From Ruminococcus_C callidus (GTDB lineage Bacteria > Bacillota > Clostridia > Oscillospirales > Ruminococcaceae): a stretch of 64,000 bases of DNA. The translations under genes were made by a program, and so were the position numbers. The stretch is from contig NZ_CP186925.1 in assembly GCF_049562855.1 (NCBI RefSeq), positions 3,038,001 to 3,102,000 of the forward strand. Reading direction: 5' to 3'. Each line of letters begins with the position of its first letter. The stretch's first letter is position 1. The notes under the pieces are model-generated. The model ran no database searches. It had not been told where the DNA came from and was given only the letters and a program-made list of their open reading frames with translations. Below are positions 22,874-31,461 of this stretch, one piece after another.

Positions 22874-25267
22874 ATGCTTTCTTCCCTATTTCCGCATCGT
22901 AAATTCATTCGCTTAGACGGCGGCATGGGTTCCATGCTGCAAAAGGGCGGCATGCCCGTAGGTGCACTGCCGGAGGTGTACAACATCACCGAACCGGAAC
23001 GCATCATTGCCGCACAGAAACAGTTCGTGGCTGTGGGGTCGGACATCATCTACGCCAACACGTTCGGAGCAAACCGGCACAAAATGGCGAAATCCGGCTA
23101 TTCCGTGCAGGAACTCATCTCTGCCGGCATTGCCTGTGCCAGAAAAGCCTGTGCCGGCACGGACACCAAGGTGGCTCTGGACATCGGTCCGATCGGACAG
23201 CTTCTGGAACCGCTGGGCACACTCACATTTGAAGAAGCCTACGACATTTTCCGCGAAGAAGTCCTCGCCGGACAGGACGCAGACCTGATCGTCATCGAAA
23301 CCATGACCGACCTGTACGAAACCAAGGCGGCACTGCTGGCGGCAAAGGAAAACTCCGACAAGCCGGTGATCTGCACCATGACCTTTGAGCCGAATCTCCG
23401 CACCTTTACCGGCTGTACCGTCGCTTCTGCGGCAATGACGCTGGAGGGACTGGGAGCCGATGCGGTTGGCGTGAACTGCTCCCTGGGTCCGGACGAACTC
23501 TTTCCCATTGTGGAAGAAATGGCAAAGTGGACCACGCTGCCGCTGGTGGTAAAGCCAAACGCCGGACTGCCGGATCCGGTCACCGGTGAATATCTGGTAG
23601 ACCCTGCGGAATTCGCACAGGCAGTGGTGAAGTTTGCACAGCTGGGCGTTACGGTTTACGGCGGCTGCTGCGGCACCACGCCGGAACACATCAAAGCCGC
23701 ATACGATCTGCTGGAAGAAGCAGAAATTCCCAGGCGGGAAAACATCGAGATTCCGGCGGCAGTCTGCTCCGCTTCCGAAGTGGTGCTGATCGACCAGCCA
23801 CGCATTATCGGCGAACGCATCAACCCCACCGGCAAAAAGCGGTTCAAGGCGGCATTGCAGGCAAACGACATGGACTACATCTTGGATCAGGCAGTACAGC
23901 AGGTAGATGCCGGTGCCGACCTGCTGGACGTAAACGTGGGCATGCCGGGCATTGACGAAAAGGGCATGATGATCCGCACAGTCAAGGCGTTGCAGTCGAT
24001 CGGCGGCACACCGTTGCAGCTGGACTCCACCATTCCGGCGGTCATGGAGGCGGCTCTGCGGGTGTACAACGGCAAGCCCATTGTCAACTCCGTCAACGGC
24101 GAAGAAGCTTCCCTGCAAAATATCCTGCCGCTGGTCAAGAAATACGGTGCCGCAGTTGTCGGGCTGACGCTGGACGAAAACGGCATTCCCAAAAAGGCAG
24201 CCGACCGGTTTGCCATTGCCAAGCGGATCCTCGACCGTGCCACTGCACTGGGGATTCCGAAACGGGACGTGTACATTGACTGCCTGACTCTGACGGCTTC
24301 TGCCGAACAGGACGGTGCCAGGGAAACGCTGGAGGCTCTGCATCGGGTCAAGACGGAACTGGGGCTGAAAACCGTTCTGGGTGTGTCCAACATCTCCTTT
24401 GGTCTGCCGAACCGTGAGGCAGTCACCCGCACATTCCTCACCATGGCTCTGGAAAACGGGCTGGATCTGCCCATTATCAACCCTAACATTGCTTCTATGG
24501 CAGAGGCAGTGCGGGCATTCCGGCTGCTCCGCGGCTTTGACGTGAACTGTGCCGCCTTTGTAGAAGCGTATGCCAACATGCCCACTGCCACAGCAGCCGC
24601 AACGCCTGCTGCGGCGGCGAAGCCTGCCGCAGAAAAGGCTCCGGAAACGTTAGACCTGCCCTATGCCATGTCCCACGGGCTGAAAAACGAGGGGGCAAAA
24701 ATCACTGCCCAGCTGCTGGAAACCACGGATGCCATGGAAGTGGTCAACGAAATTCTGATCCCCGCACTGGACAGTGCCGGAAAGCTGTTTGAACAGGGAA
24801 AGATCTTCCTGCCCCAGTTGATTCAGACTGCCAGCGTGGCACAGGCGGCATTCGAAGTCATCAAGACTACCCTGATCGAACGCAATGCGGCTCCGGTCAG
24901 CCGCGGTGAGATCGTTCTCGCCACTGTCAAGGGCGATATTCATGACATCGGCAAGAATATTGTACGGGTGCTTCTGGAAAATTACGGCTACACCGTGCTG
25001 GACTTGGGGCGTGATGTGCCGTGCCAGCTGGTGGCAGACACTGCAAAGGAACACGGCGTAAAGCTGGTGGGACTGTCGGCACTGATGACCACCACGCTGG
25101 GAGCCATGGAAGAAACCATTCAGCTGGTGAAGCAGTCTTGTCCGGACTGCAAGATCGTTGTCGGCGGTGCAGTTCTAACTGCGGACTATGCCGAGAAGAT
25201 CGGGGCAGACTTCTATGCAAAAGATGCCATGGAAACTGTCGCCGTTGCGAAAGAGGTTGTTGGGTAA
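22874..25267 (+). CDS. metH: Cobalamin-dependent methionine synthase lacking the activation domain
   Basis: 797 residues. Homocysteine-binding barrel with zinc ligands Cys202 (VNCSLGP) and Cys265-266 (GGCCGT); pterin-binding domain from about 315 (IIGERINPTGKKRFK); an Ala-rich linker near 575; the four-helix cap; and a Rossmann cobalamin domain with DIHDIGKNIV (axial His690). The protein ends right after the cobalamin domain, whereas full-length MetH of about 1,200 residues carries a reactivation domain. That function is encoded separately at 21585-22250. It transfers the methyl group of 5-methyl-THF to homocysteine. RBS GGAAAGGAC. Confidence 0.96.
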   Translation: MLSSLFPHRKFIRLDGGMGSMLQKGGMPVGALPEVYNITEPERIIAAQKQFVAVGSDIIYANTFGANRHKMAKSGYSVQELISAGIACARKACAGTDTKVALDIGPIGQLLEPLGTLTFEEAYDIFREEVLAGQDADLIVIETMTDLYETKAALLAAKENSDKPVICTMTFEPNLRTFTGCTVASAAMTLEGLGADAVGVNCSLGPDELFPIVEEMAKWTTLPLVVKPNAGLPDPVTGEYLVDPAEFAQAVVKFAQLGVTVYGGCCGTTPEHIKAAYDLLEEAEIPRRENIEIPAAVCSASEVVLIDQPRIIGERINPTGKKRFKAALQANDMDYILDQAVQQVDAGADLLDVNVGMPGIDEKGMMIRTVKALQSIGGTPLQLDSTIPAVMEAALRVYNGKPIVNSVNGEEASLQNILPLVKKYGAAVVGLTLDENGIPKKAADRFAIAKRILDRATALGIPKRDVYIDCLTLTASAEQDGARETLEALHRVKTELGLKTVLGVSNISFGLPNREAVTRTFLTMALENGLDLPIINPNIASMAEAVRAFRLLRGFDVNCAAFVEAYANMPTATAAATPAAAAKPAAEKAPETLDLPYAMSHGLKNEGAKITAQLLETTDAMEVVNEILIPALDSAGKLFEQGKIFLPQLIQTASVAQAAFEVIKTTLIERNAAPVSRGEIVLATVKGDIHDIGKNIVRVLLENYGYTVLDLGRDVPCQLVADTAKEHGVKLVGLSALMTTTLGAMEETIQLVKQSCPDCKIVVGGAVLTADYAEKIGADFYAKDAMETVAVAKEVVG

Positions 25268-25338
25268 TTTTTTCCGTGGATCGCTGTCCTTTCAGGGACT
25301 TATTCCGATACATTCCCCAACCATTTTGAAAATACAAA

Positions 25339-25511
25339 GGAAACACTGCATAAAGCTTGTGCGTAAGATGCGTAGTCAGATTTTTCGGCAGATTGCATAG
25401 AAATTCCGCAGGCATACTGTATGTATGACAAGGGATTTCTGGGCAATATGACGGAAAATCTGCAAGCAGATTGCGTGCAAAGCCGTCAGGCGGGCTTTAT
25501 GCAGTGTTTCC
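25339..25511 (-). repeat. Interspersed element, subfamily B, 173 bp
   Basis: Ends GGAAACACTGCATAAAGC and GCTTTATGCAGTGTTTCC; flanks CAAA and TAAA differ by one base. It fills most of the space between metH and the AI-2E-type transporter gene. Confidence 0.87.
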
Positions 25512-25560
25512 TAAACAAGCGAATCTGAAATCACCCGCCGCCATTCCAAAGGAGGGCATT

Positions 25561-26865
25561 ATGACAACAGAACCAAACGAAACCGAAACCATGACGGATT
25601 CTCAAAAGGAAGACGAAAAAAAAGTCCGCAAGTGGGACTTTGTCAACAAACAGTGGGCGGCAACGATCATCTTCAGCGGCGTAGTGCTGCTGTTGGTGGC
25701 GTTCCTGTTCATCAAGCGGGAAATCTTCACCGGACTGCTCGCCTATGTGTTCGATGTCCTGCGGCCGATCACCATCGGGCTGGTCATCGCATTTGTCCTA
25801 TACCGTCCCACCTGTCAGATCGACAAGCTATTCCGCAAGGTACAGCAAAAATTCCCGCGGTTCCCTGCCGGTGCAATGGCGGTGTTCTGTGCATACTTCC
25901 TCATGCTGGCACTGCTCAGCATTGTCATCTGGATCATTGTGCCGCAGTTCATCACCAGTATCCGCGACTTCGGGGACAACATCATGGTATACTACAACAA
26001 TATCATGAAATTCCTGAACAGCGACCGCGGCGAACAGATTCTCAAACTGTTACAGGACAACGACATCAATCCCGCAATGCTCCGCACCAAGTTAATGAGC
26101 CTGACCACCTACATTCCGGACGCAGTGGGCACACTGAGTACATGGGCAAGCGGGCTGATCGGCGGTGTCATTGACTTTTTCATCGGGCTGATCTTCTCCG
26201 TATATGTCCTCGCCGGACGGAACAAACTCCGCAGACAGGCAAAGCTGATTTTCCGGCATTTCCTGCCGAAAAAGCACTACGAACAGGTTGCCCACTACGG
26301 CAGACTGACTTTTTCCACGTTCTCTAATTTCGTCAGCGGACAGCTGTCTGATGCGTTCATTCTGGGCGTGCTGATTTTCTGTGTCATGAGTATCGGCGGA
26401 CTGGAATACCCCATGATGATCGCGGTTATCATCGGCATCACCAACATGATCCCCTATGTGGGACCGTGGATGGGTACTATTCCCTGTGCGTTGATCCTGC
26501 TGATGGTCAAGCCCAGTCATGCCATTGCATTTGTCATTATCGTTATCATTGTCCAGCAGATCGACAGCAACCTGATCTACCCCCGTGTGGTTGGCACTTC
26601 TGTCGGACTGCCGGCAATCTGGGTGCTGTTCGCCATCACTGTGGGCGGCGGCTTGTTCAACGTACTGGGCATGATCGTCGGCGTTCCGATCATGTCTATC
26701 ATTTACACCGTGATTCGGGAAAAGACCACCGGCAGCACCGGTTCACCGGAGAATAAGTCCACGCCCAAACCGCGGCAGTGGCATATCCGAAAATCTGTGC
26801 AGTCCCTCCGCAGCCGCGTTTCCAGAAAGGGAACGGAAGCCGAAAAGGACACCTCAAAAGAATAA
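25561..26865 (+). CDS. AI-2E family transporter (PerM-like permease)
   Basis: 434 residues from ATG 25561 (AAAGGAGG upstream); the longer frame to 25471 reads through the repeat. A charged N-terminus is followed by about eight membrane segments in the family pattern, including GLVIAFVLYRPTCQID, NMIPYVGPWMGTIPCALI and DSNLIYPRVVGTSVGLPAIWVLFAITVGGGLFNVLGMIVGVP. Family members export small molecules or act as ion antiporters; the substrate is unknown. The TAA stop codon is immediately followed by a 14-bp C-element end. Confidence 0.9.
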   Translation: MTTEPNETETMTDSQKEDEKKVRKWDFVNKQWAATIIFSGVVLLLVAFLFIKREIFTGLLAYVFDVLRPITIGLVIAFVLYRPTCQIDKLFRKVQQKFPRFPAGAMAVFCAYFLMLALLSIVIWIIVPQFITSIRDFGDNIMVYYNNIMKFLNSDRGEQILKLLQDNDINPAMLRTKLMSLTTYIPDAVGTLSTWASGLIGGVIDFFIGLIFSVYVLAGRNKLRRQAKLIFRHFLPKKHYEQVAHYGRLTFSTFSNFVSGQLSDAFILGVLIFCVMSIGGLEYPMMIAVIIGITNMIPYVGPWMGTIPCALILLMVKPSHAIAFVIIVIIVQQIDSNLIYPRVVGTSVGLPAIWVLFAITVGGGLFNVLGMIVGVPIMSIIYTVIREKTTGSTGSPENKSTPKPRQWHIRKSVQSLRSRVSRKGTEAEKDTSKE

Positions 26866-26880
26866 GAACCTGTCTTCACG
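26866..26880 (+). repeat. Solo end of a C element
   Basis: GAACCTGTCTTCAC, identical to the left end of the complete C element at 51124-51284. As in that copy, it follows directly after a gene's TAA stop codon. The rest of the element is absent. Confidence 0.6.
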
Positions 26881-26881
26881 T

Positions 26882-26922
26882 AAAAATGCCGCCTGTTCCC
26901 TTGTTGGGAATGGGCGGCATTT
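26882..26922. terminator. Bidirectional terminator between the transporter and rmuC
   Basis: AAATGCCGCCTGTTCCC and GGGAATGGGCGGCATTT form a long stem with a 5-base loop. The A tract on the left gives TTTTTA for minus-strand (rmuC) transcripts. Confidence 0.75.
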
Positions 26923-26933
26923 GTCTGTCTTGA

Positions 26934-26979
26934 GGCAATACCGCACAAAGAGCGTCTGGCGACTTTGTGCGGTATTGCC
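26934..26979 (+). repeat. Miniature A element, 46 bp, with 4-bp duplication
   Basis: Two A ends around AGCGTCTGGCGA, flanked by TTGA on both sides (26930-26933 and 26980-26983), 4 bp from the rmuC stop codon. It is the clearest sign that end-only copies also carry target duplications. Confidence 0.85.
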
Positions 26980-26983
26980 TTGA

Positions 26984-28219
26984 TTACTTTCGCAGTTCCT
27001 CCGGCTGTAAGCGTTCCACTTCCCGCAGCTGACGGACAATGGCACGGGTGCGGGTGCCTGCCAGAAGTTCCAGCTGCTGTTCGGCTCCCTGCAGGCTTTT
27101 CTGTGCCTTTTCGATTGTGCCGGCAAATTTTTCGAATTCCCCGCGGACTGCTCCCAGCACCACCCATGCTTCATGGCTGTGCTTCTGAATGGCAAGGGTG
27201 CGGAAGCCCATTTGCAGGGCGTTCAGAATCGCCGCCATAGTAGACGGACCGGCAACGCTAATACTGTATTCCCGCTGTAACTGTTCCACCAGACCGCTGT
27301 TGACTACCTCGGCATACAGCCCCTCAAAGGGCAGGAACAGGATTCCGAAGTTGGTGGTATACGGCGGCTGGACATACTTGTCCCGAATGTCCTTGGCACA
27401 GCCGCGGACAACAGTCAGCAGTTTCTGCCGTGCCGCCTCCACCTGCTGAGGATTGCCCTGTTCCCGTGCGTCCTGCAACGCCGCATAAGTATCCCCCGGA
27501 AACTTGGAGTCAATGGGCAGCCATACCGGCTGTTCCCCGTCTGCGGGCATACGCACGGCAAATTCCACGTGGTTCCGGCTGTTGGGGAGAGTGGGGATCT
27601 CGGTGGCGTACTGCTCCGGCGACAAAATTTCCTGCAAAATTGCCCCCAGCTGTACTTCTCCCAGAATGCCGCGGGTCTTGACGTTGGACAGCACCTTTTT
27701 CAGGTCGCCTACGCCCACCGCCAGCGTCTGCATTTCGCCAAGCCCCTGATAGACCTGCTCCAGCCGGCTGCTGACCAGCTGGAAGGACTGTCCGATCTGC
27801 TGGTTCAGGGACTGTGCCAGTTTCTCGTTGACGGTGGTCTGGATCTCTGCCAGACTGTCCTGCTGCTGTGCCTGCATGCGGTGCAGATTTGCTGCAACGG
27901 CAGAGCGAATCTGCTCCATGCCCTGTGCGTTGGAGCGTTCCAGATTTCCCACACGACTTTCAAACTGCCGCAGCCGTGCATCCATGTTCCGTTCCATTTG
28001 TTCCAGCCGTCCTGCCTGATAGTCGCCGGACTGCCGCTGATTTTCCGACAGCAGATTCCCCAGCATCTGCATCTGGTTCTGGGTGTCGACAGCGATCTCC
28101 TGCCGCAGGGTTCGCAGGGCGTTATCGTCCTGGGGATTCCGCAGCTTCTGTACCTGTAATGCCAGCCAGATGATTGCAGCCAGTTGTATCAGGCAGAGAA
28201 ATAGTAATATGTACAGCAT
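26984..28219 (-). CDS. rmuC: DNA recombination protein RmuC
   Basis: 411 residues from ATG 28219 (AAAGG upstream). An N-terminal membrane segment (LYILLFLCLIQLAAIIWLAL), a long coiled coil (about 25-170, Gln/Leu/Arg-rich), then the RmuC core: VKTRGILGEVQLGAILQEIL, WLPIDSKFPGDTYAAL, YVQPPYTTNFGILFLPFEGLYAEVV, VAGPSTMAAILNALQMGFRT. RmuC limits DNA inversions at short repeats in E. coli and has a nuclease-like fold. That is notable in a repeat-rich genome, though no link is shown. A mini element lies in its leader. Confidence 0.95.
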   Translation of the reverse strand: MLYILLFLCLIQLAAIIWLALQVQKLRNPQDDNALRTLRQEIAVDTQNQMQMLGNLLSENQRQSGDYQAGRLEQMERNMDARLRQFESRVGNLERSNAQGMEQIRSAVAANLHRMQAQQQDSLAEIQTTVNEKLAQSLNQQIGQSFQLVSSRLEQVYQGLGEMQTLAVGVGDLKKVLSNVKTRGILGEVQLGAILQEILSPEQYATEIPTLPNSRNHVEFAVRMPADGEQPVWLPIDSKFPGDTYAALQDAREQGNPQQVEAARQKLLTVVRGCAKDIRDKYVQPPYTTNFGILFLPFEGLYAEVVNSGLVEQLQREYSISVAGPSTMAAILNALQMGFRTLAIQKHSHEAWVVLGAVRGEFEKFAGTIEKAQKSLQGAEQQLELLAGTRTRAIVRQLREVERLQPEELRK

Positions 28220-28238
28220 ATGATTCGACCTTTCCCAA

Positions 28239-28271
28239 GGAAACACCGCACAGGCTTTATGCAGTGCTTCC
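28239..28271. repeat. Miniature element, 33 bp, in the rmuC leader
   Basis: GGAAACACCGCACAGGC and CTTTATGCAGTGCTTCC placed back to back, 20 bp before the rmuC start codon and about 7 bp after its predicted transcription start. Confidence 0.7.
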
Positions 28272-28284
28272 CGAATTTTCTTTT

Positions 28285-28314
28285 ATCATAGCACAGTCGG
28301 GTTCCGTTTGTCAA
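28285..28314 (-). promoter_or_regulatory. Promoter of rmuC
   Basis: TTGACA (28314-28309), 18 bp, TATGAT (28290-28285). Confidence 0.65.
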
Positions 28315-28338
28315 GAAATGCGGCAAGGGAGGATTTGG

Positions 28339-28510
28339 GACAATACCGCACAAAGATTGTGCGACAGATGCGTCGTCAAATTTTTCGTCAGATGAAACAA
28401 AAAGCGGAGTGAATACTTGATGTATTCACGAGCATTTTTGTGAAATATGACGGGAAATTTGCAAGCAGATGGCGTGCAAAGTCGCCAGACGCTCTTTGTG
28501 CGGTATTGCC
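28339..28510 (-). repeat. Interspersed element, subfamily A, 172 bp
   Basis: Ends GACAATACCGCACAAAG (one substitution) and CTTTGTGCGGTATTGCC. The flanks TTGG and TCAG show no duplication, so this may be an old copy. It lies between the rmuC promoter and the purA terminator. Confidence 0.85.
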
Positions 28511-28550
28511 TCAGGAATCCGCGACCGACAGTGCCACAAGCAAAGAAATC

Positions 28551-28588
28551 AAAAAACGCCCTCTGCACGTCATGTCCAGAGAGCGTTT
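28551..28588 (-). terminator. Terminator of purA
   Basis: AAAAAACGCCCTCTG pairs with CAGAGAGCGTTT (one mismatch); on the minus strand the stem is followed by TTTTTT. It lies about 30 bp past the purA stop codon. Confidence 0.75.
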
Positions 28589-28619
28589 CCCTTGTATTTT
28601 TATTGCAATAGCGGATTGC

Positions 28620-29894
28620 TTACCGTTCCAGAATCTGACTTCTGTCCGGTCCGTTGCCGACCATGACTACCTTGCACTCGCAGACTTCTTCCAGCCGTGC
28701 GATGTACTTCTTGCAGGCTTCCGGCAGTTCGTCAAAGCTCTTGCAGCCGGAAATATCTTCGTCAAAGCCTTCGAATTCCTCGTAGATCGGCGAGCAGTCT
28801 GCCAGAGATTCCAGTGCTGCCGGAAAATCTTTCAGTACTGTGCCGTCCGGCTTCTGATAGCCAACGCACATTTTCAGAGTGCCGATGCCGCTGAGGGTGT
28901 CCAGCTTATTGATTGCCAGACCGTCCAGACCGTTGGTGCGGACAGAGTGCCGTACAATGACAGCATCGAACCAGCCGGTACGGCGGGGTCTGCCGGTAGT
29001 GGTACCGAATTCGCCGCCCTTGTTGCGGATCGTGTCGCCGGTTTCGTCATTCAGTTCTGTCGGGAACGGTCCCTTGCCCACGCGGGTGGTGTATGCCTTT
29101 GCCACGCCGATGATGTTGGTGATCATCTTCGGGCCAACGCCGGTACCAATGCATGCACCTGCTGCAATGGGGTGAGAAGAGGTAACATACGGATAAGTAC
29201 CGAAGTCAATGTCCAGCAGGGTTGCCTGTGCACCCTCGAACATAATGGTCTTTCCTGCCTTGTTTGCCTCATAGGTCAGAACGGAAACGTCGTCCACATA
29301 CTTTGCCAGACGCTTACCGTATTCGGTATACTCTGCAATCACTGCGTCCAGATCAAACGCCTTGCCGCCGTAAACAGCAGTGATGATCTTGTTCTTCAGC
29401 GTGCCGGTAGCCCGTGCCTTTTCTGCGAAAATTTCCGGATGTACCAGATCATAGATCCGCAGACCGCAGCGTTCGTACTTGTCCATGTAAGTCGGACCGA
29501 TGCCACGCTTGGTGGTGCCGATGTCCGAGTTGCCGCGGAACTTTTCCGACAGACCGTCCAGCTCAATGTGCCACGGCATTACCACGTGTGCACGGGGATC
29601 GATCTTCAGGTTTGCGGTAGAAATGCCGCGGCTTTCCAGACTGTCCAGTTCAGAGATGAAGTCCTTCGGGTCCAGAACCACGCCGGCACCGATCAGGCAC
29701 AGGGTTTCCGGATAGAGAATACCGGACGGGATCAGGTGCAGCTTGTACACTTCGCCGTTGTTGACAACGGTGTGACCGGCATTGTTGCCGCCTGTTGCAC
29801 GAACCACCACATCTGCACGAGATGCCATGATGTCGATGATCTTACCCTTTCCTTCGTCTCCCCACTGTGAACCGACTACAATATTTGCAGGCAT
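28620..29894 (-). CDS. purA: Adenylosuccinate synthetase
   Basis: 424 residues from ATG 29894. GTP loop GSQWGDEGKGKIID, then GGNNAGHTVV (IMP/Asp binding), GTTKRGIGPTYMDK, FEGAQATLLDIDFGTYPYVTSS, and GRPRRTGWFD. It joins IMP and aspartate with GTP hydrolysis on the way to AMP. Monocistronic, with TTGCAT-17-TATAAT about 80-110 bp upstream. An insertion sequence has landed directly upstream of that promoter. Confidence 0.98.
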   Translation of the reverse strand: MPANIVVGSQWGDEGKGKIIDIMASRADVVVRATGGNNAGHTVVNNGEVYKLHLIPSGILYPETLCLIGAGVVLDPKDFISELDSLESRGISTANLKIDPRAHVVMPWHIELDGLSEKFRGNSDIGTTKRGIGPTYMDKYERCGLRIYDLVHPEIFAEKARATGTLKNKIITAVYGGKAFDLDAVIAEYTEYGKRLAKYVDDVSVLTYEANKAGKTIMFEGAQATLLDIDFGTYPYVTSSHPIAAGACIGTGVGPKMITNIIGVAKAYTTRVGKGPFPTELNDETGDTIRNKGGEFGTTTGRPRRTGWFDAVIVRHSVRTNGLDGLAINKLDTLSGIGTLKMCVGYQKPDGTVLKDFPAALESLADCSPIYEEFEGFDEDISGCKSFDELPEACKKYIARLEEVCECKVVMVGNGPDRSQILER

Positions 29895-29976
29895 AAGAAA
29901 TTCCTCACTTTTCAAAATAGGATTTGTTTCCGGAATCCAGCTTCCGGTGCAGTGTATCACTGCAGCATACTATTCT

Positions 29977-30005
29977 ATTATAACAGGCTTTTTCGGGAAA
30001 TGCAA
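29977..30005 (-). promoter_or_regulatory. Promoter of purA
   Basis: TTGCAT (30005-30000), 17 bp, TATAAT (29982-29977). The left target repeat of the insertion sequence begins 5 bp upstream of the -35 box. Confidence 0.7.
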
Positions 30006-30009
30006 TAGC

Positions 30010-30032
30010 ATTTGCAGATTTTTTTCTTTTTG
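30010..30032. repeat. Left copy of the 23-bp target duplication of the insertion sequence
   Basis: Begins ATTTGCAGATTTTTTTC and is identical to 31196-31218. Long duplications of 15-29 bp are described for IS1202-type elements. Confidence 0.85.
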
Positions 30033-31195
30033 TGTCTGCGTTGTCAATAGATGTGACCCATTGGATGAAAAGATGCCAGAGATAAGGTACAATGTTTTAT
30101 GAAATTCTTTGAAGTGGAGCGTAGCGGAATGAAAAAGGATTTCATAAAACGGCGATCACGCCTTCAGCTTCTCTTTCAAAAGCTGAACAGGACTTTTTCT
30201 TCCAAGTGTTCTCATGGATTTTCTATTACTCCATAAAAGATGTTTATGCAGTTTATCATTAAATTCCTCAAGACTTCTAAAATGCTCCCAATCATAAAAA
30301 TATCTCTGATCATTTCTGTGACTTCGTTCAACCTTGCCATTATGCCAAGGCGTTCTTGGTGGAATAAGCTTATGCTCTATTCCCGCTTCTTTTAATGCTT
30401 TGTCAAATGGACATTCTTCGGTATCACTTATGTATTTGTAAGTAAACTCTGTTCCATTGTCTGTTTGAATCGTCTGTATTTTAAACGGAAATACCTTTTG
30501 AAGCATTTTGAAGAACTTTACTGTATTTTCGGGCGTATGCTCTTCAAAGCCGTATATGAAGCGTATTCTTGTACATTCATCTATCGCTGTCCATTGATAC
30601 AGATGCTTTCCATCACGCTTTAATGCACCCCTAAGGCAATGATATGGTACTTCTTTTACATCTATCTGAACCTTTTTCCCCGGAACAAGAAGCTCAGGAT
30701 AACGTCGGTCATGCTTTCTGGGCGGCTTTTTATCTGTGGCTCTTCCCCCTAATCCCATTCGCTTCGCTGCATATACCATGCCGCTGAAACTGCGTGTGTA
30801 TCCCTTTTTGATTGCTTCATCATACACACCATCCCAGCCATATCTCAGAAATTTCTCTTGAAAGCATTTTAATATCAGCTGTTCCTCGCTTGCTGTATGG
30901 CGTTTTGGATGACTGTGTGGTCTGTGTGATTTCTCCGCAAGTGACTGCCATGTGCCATCATACCTTTTGCACCATCGTTTTACGCTTGACAAGCTTACTC
31001 CATATTTTCGGCTTGCATAACTTTTTCCTTTTCTATTTGCAAGCTTTACTACCGCTTGACGTTTCTTTGCTTCTTGTGCTATAATATTCATTAGAAATTC
31101 CTCCGAGTTGGTGTTTTGTTTTGTGGTAAATTCATTATACCATATCTCGGCTGGAATTTCTTCTTTTTTTGGCTCACCTCATTTTAACACATACA
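30033..31195 (-). mobile_element. Insertion sequence, IS481/IS1202-like, 1163 bp
   Basis: The boundaries are set by a 23-bp direct repeat (30010-30032 and 31196-31218) and by imperfect terminal inverted repeats: left TGTCTGCGTTGTCAATAG, right (complement) TGTATGTGTTAAAATGAGG, with similarity continuing through GATA(A/T)GGTA(C/T)AATG about 45 bp in. One transposase gene is inside. No second IS copy exists in the window. It looks intact and rather recent, since both target copies are identical. Confidence 0.88.
30156..31091 (-). CDS. DDE transposase with rve core
   Basis: 311 residues from ATG 31091 (GGAGGAATTTCTA upstream). The N-terminal helix-turn-helix covers about 5-60 (SYASRKYGVSLSSVKRWCKRY), and the retroviral-integrase-like core has Asp144 (VQIDVKEVP), Asp211 (IQTDNGTEF) and Glu255 (NGKVERSHRND) as the probable DDE triad. 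Codon use is more AT-rich than the neighbours, as expected for a transferred element. IS481-type by motif; the long target duplication points to the IS1202 branch. Confidence 0.9.
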   Translation of the reverse strand: MNIIAQEAKKRQAVVKLANRKGKSYASRKYGVSLSSVKRWCKRYDGTWQSLAEKSHRPHSHPKRHTASEEQLILKCFQEKFLRYGWDGVYDEAIKKGYTRSFSGMVYAAKRMGLGGRATDKKPPRKHDRRYPELLVPGKKVQIDVKEVPYHCLRGALKRDGKHLYQWTAIDECTRIRFIYGFEEHTPENTVKFFKMLQKVFPFKIQTIQTDNGTEFTYKYISDTEECPFDKALKEAGIEHKLIPPRTPWHNGKVERSHRNDQRYFYDWEHFRSLEEFNDKLHKHLLWSNRKSMRTLGRKSPVQLLKEKLKA

Positions 31196-31218
31196 ATTTG
31201 CAGATTTTTTTCTTTTTG
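31196..31218. repeat. Right copy of the 23-bp target duplication
   Basis: Identical to 30010-30032. Confidence 0.85.
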
Positions 31219-31293
31219 TGGGGTTTCTGCGGGGAAATGCGGGGATTGTCACCGCCGTTCACCCGCAAAAATCCACCGCTTGTCGCAAACTGC

Positions 31294-31322
31294 TTGAGGC
31301 GTTCTGCAAAATATGCTATGAT
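31294..31322 (+). promoter_or_regulatory. Promoter of the truncated LytTR gene
   Basis: TTGAGG (31294-31299), 17 bp, extended TGC-TATGAT (31317-31322). A half element (GGCAACACCGCG, 31326-31337) follows 3 bp later, then AAAGGAGG. Confidence 0.6.
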
Positions 31323-31356
31323 ATAGGCAACACCGCGAAAGGAGGAACAACGCCGC

Positions 31357-31461
31357 GTGAAGATACATATACAACTGGACAGCCAGTGCGAAGAACCGGA
31401 GATTCTCATTCGCACCGCCGCCGTAACCGCAGAGATTCGCGAACTGGTGGAAAAATCCCAG
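31357..31461 (+). pseudogene. 5' fragment of a LytTR-type transcription regulator gene
   Basis: From GTG 31357, with AAAGGAGG upstream, the first 35 codons (MKIHIQLDSQCEEPEILIRT...IRELVEKS) match the N-terminus typical of small LytTR DNA-binding regulators of Firmicutes, which are usually about 150 residues. At 31462 the sequence switches to an element end (GGCAATACCGCACAAA), then to the terminator of the convergent gene. The LytTR domain itself is missing. The promoter and RBS remain intact. The open frame continuing past 31461 is antisense to the dockerin metalloprotease and not meaningful. Confidence 0.65.

Noticed and set aside
22913..24343. A 476-codon frame antisense to metH, and a 557-codon frame antisense to feoB
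   Set aside because: Shadow frames: low-complexity composition, no RBS, and fully covered by well-recognised genes.
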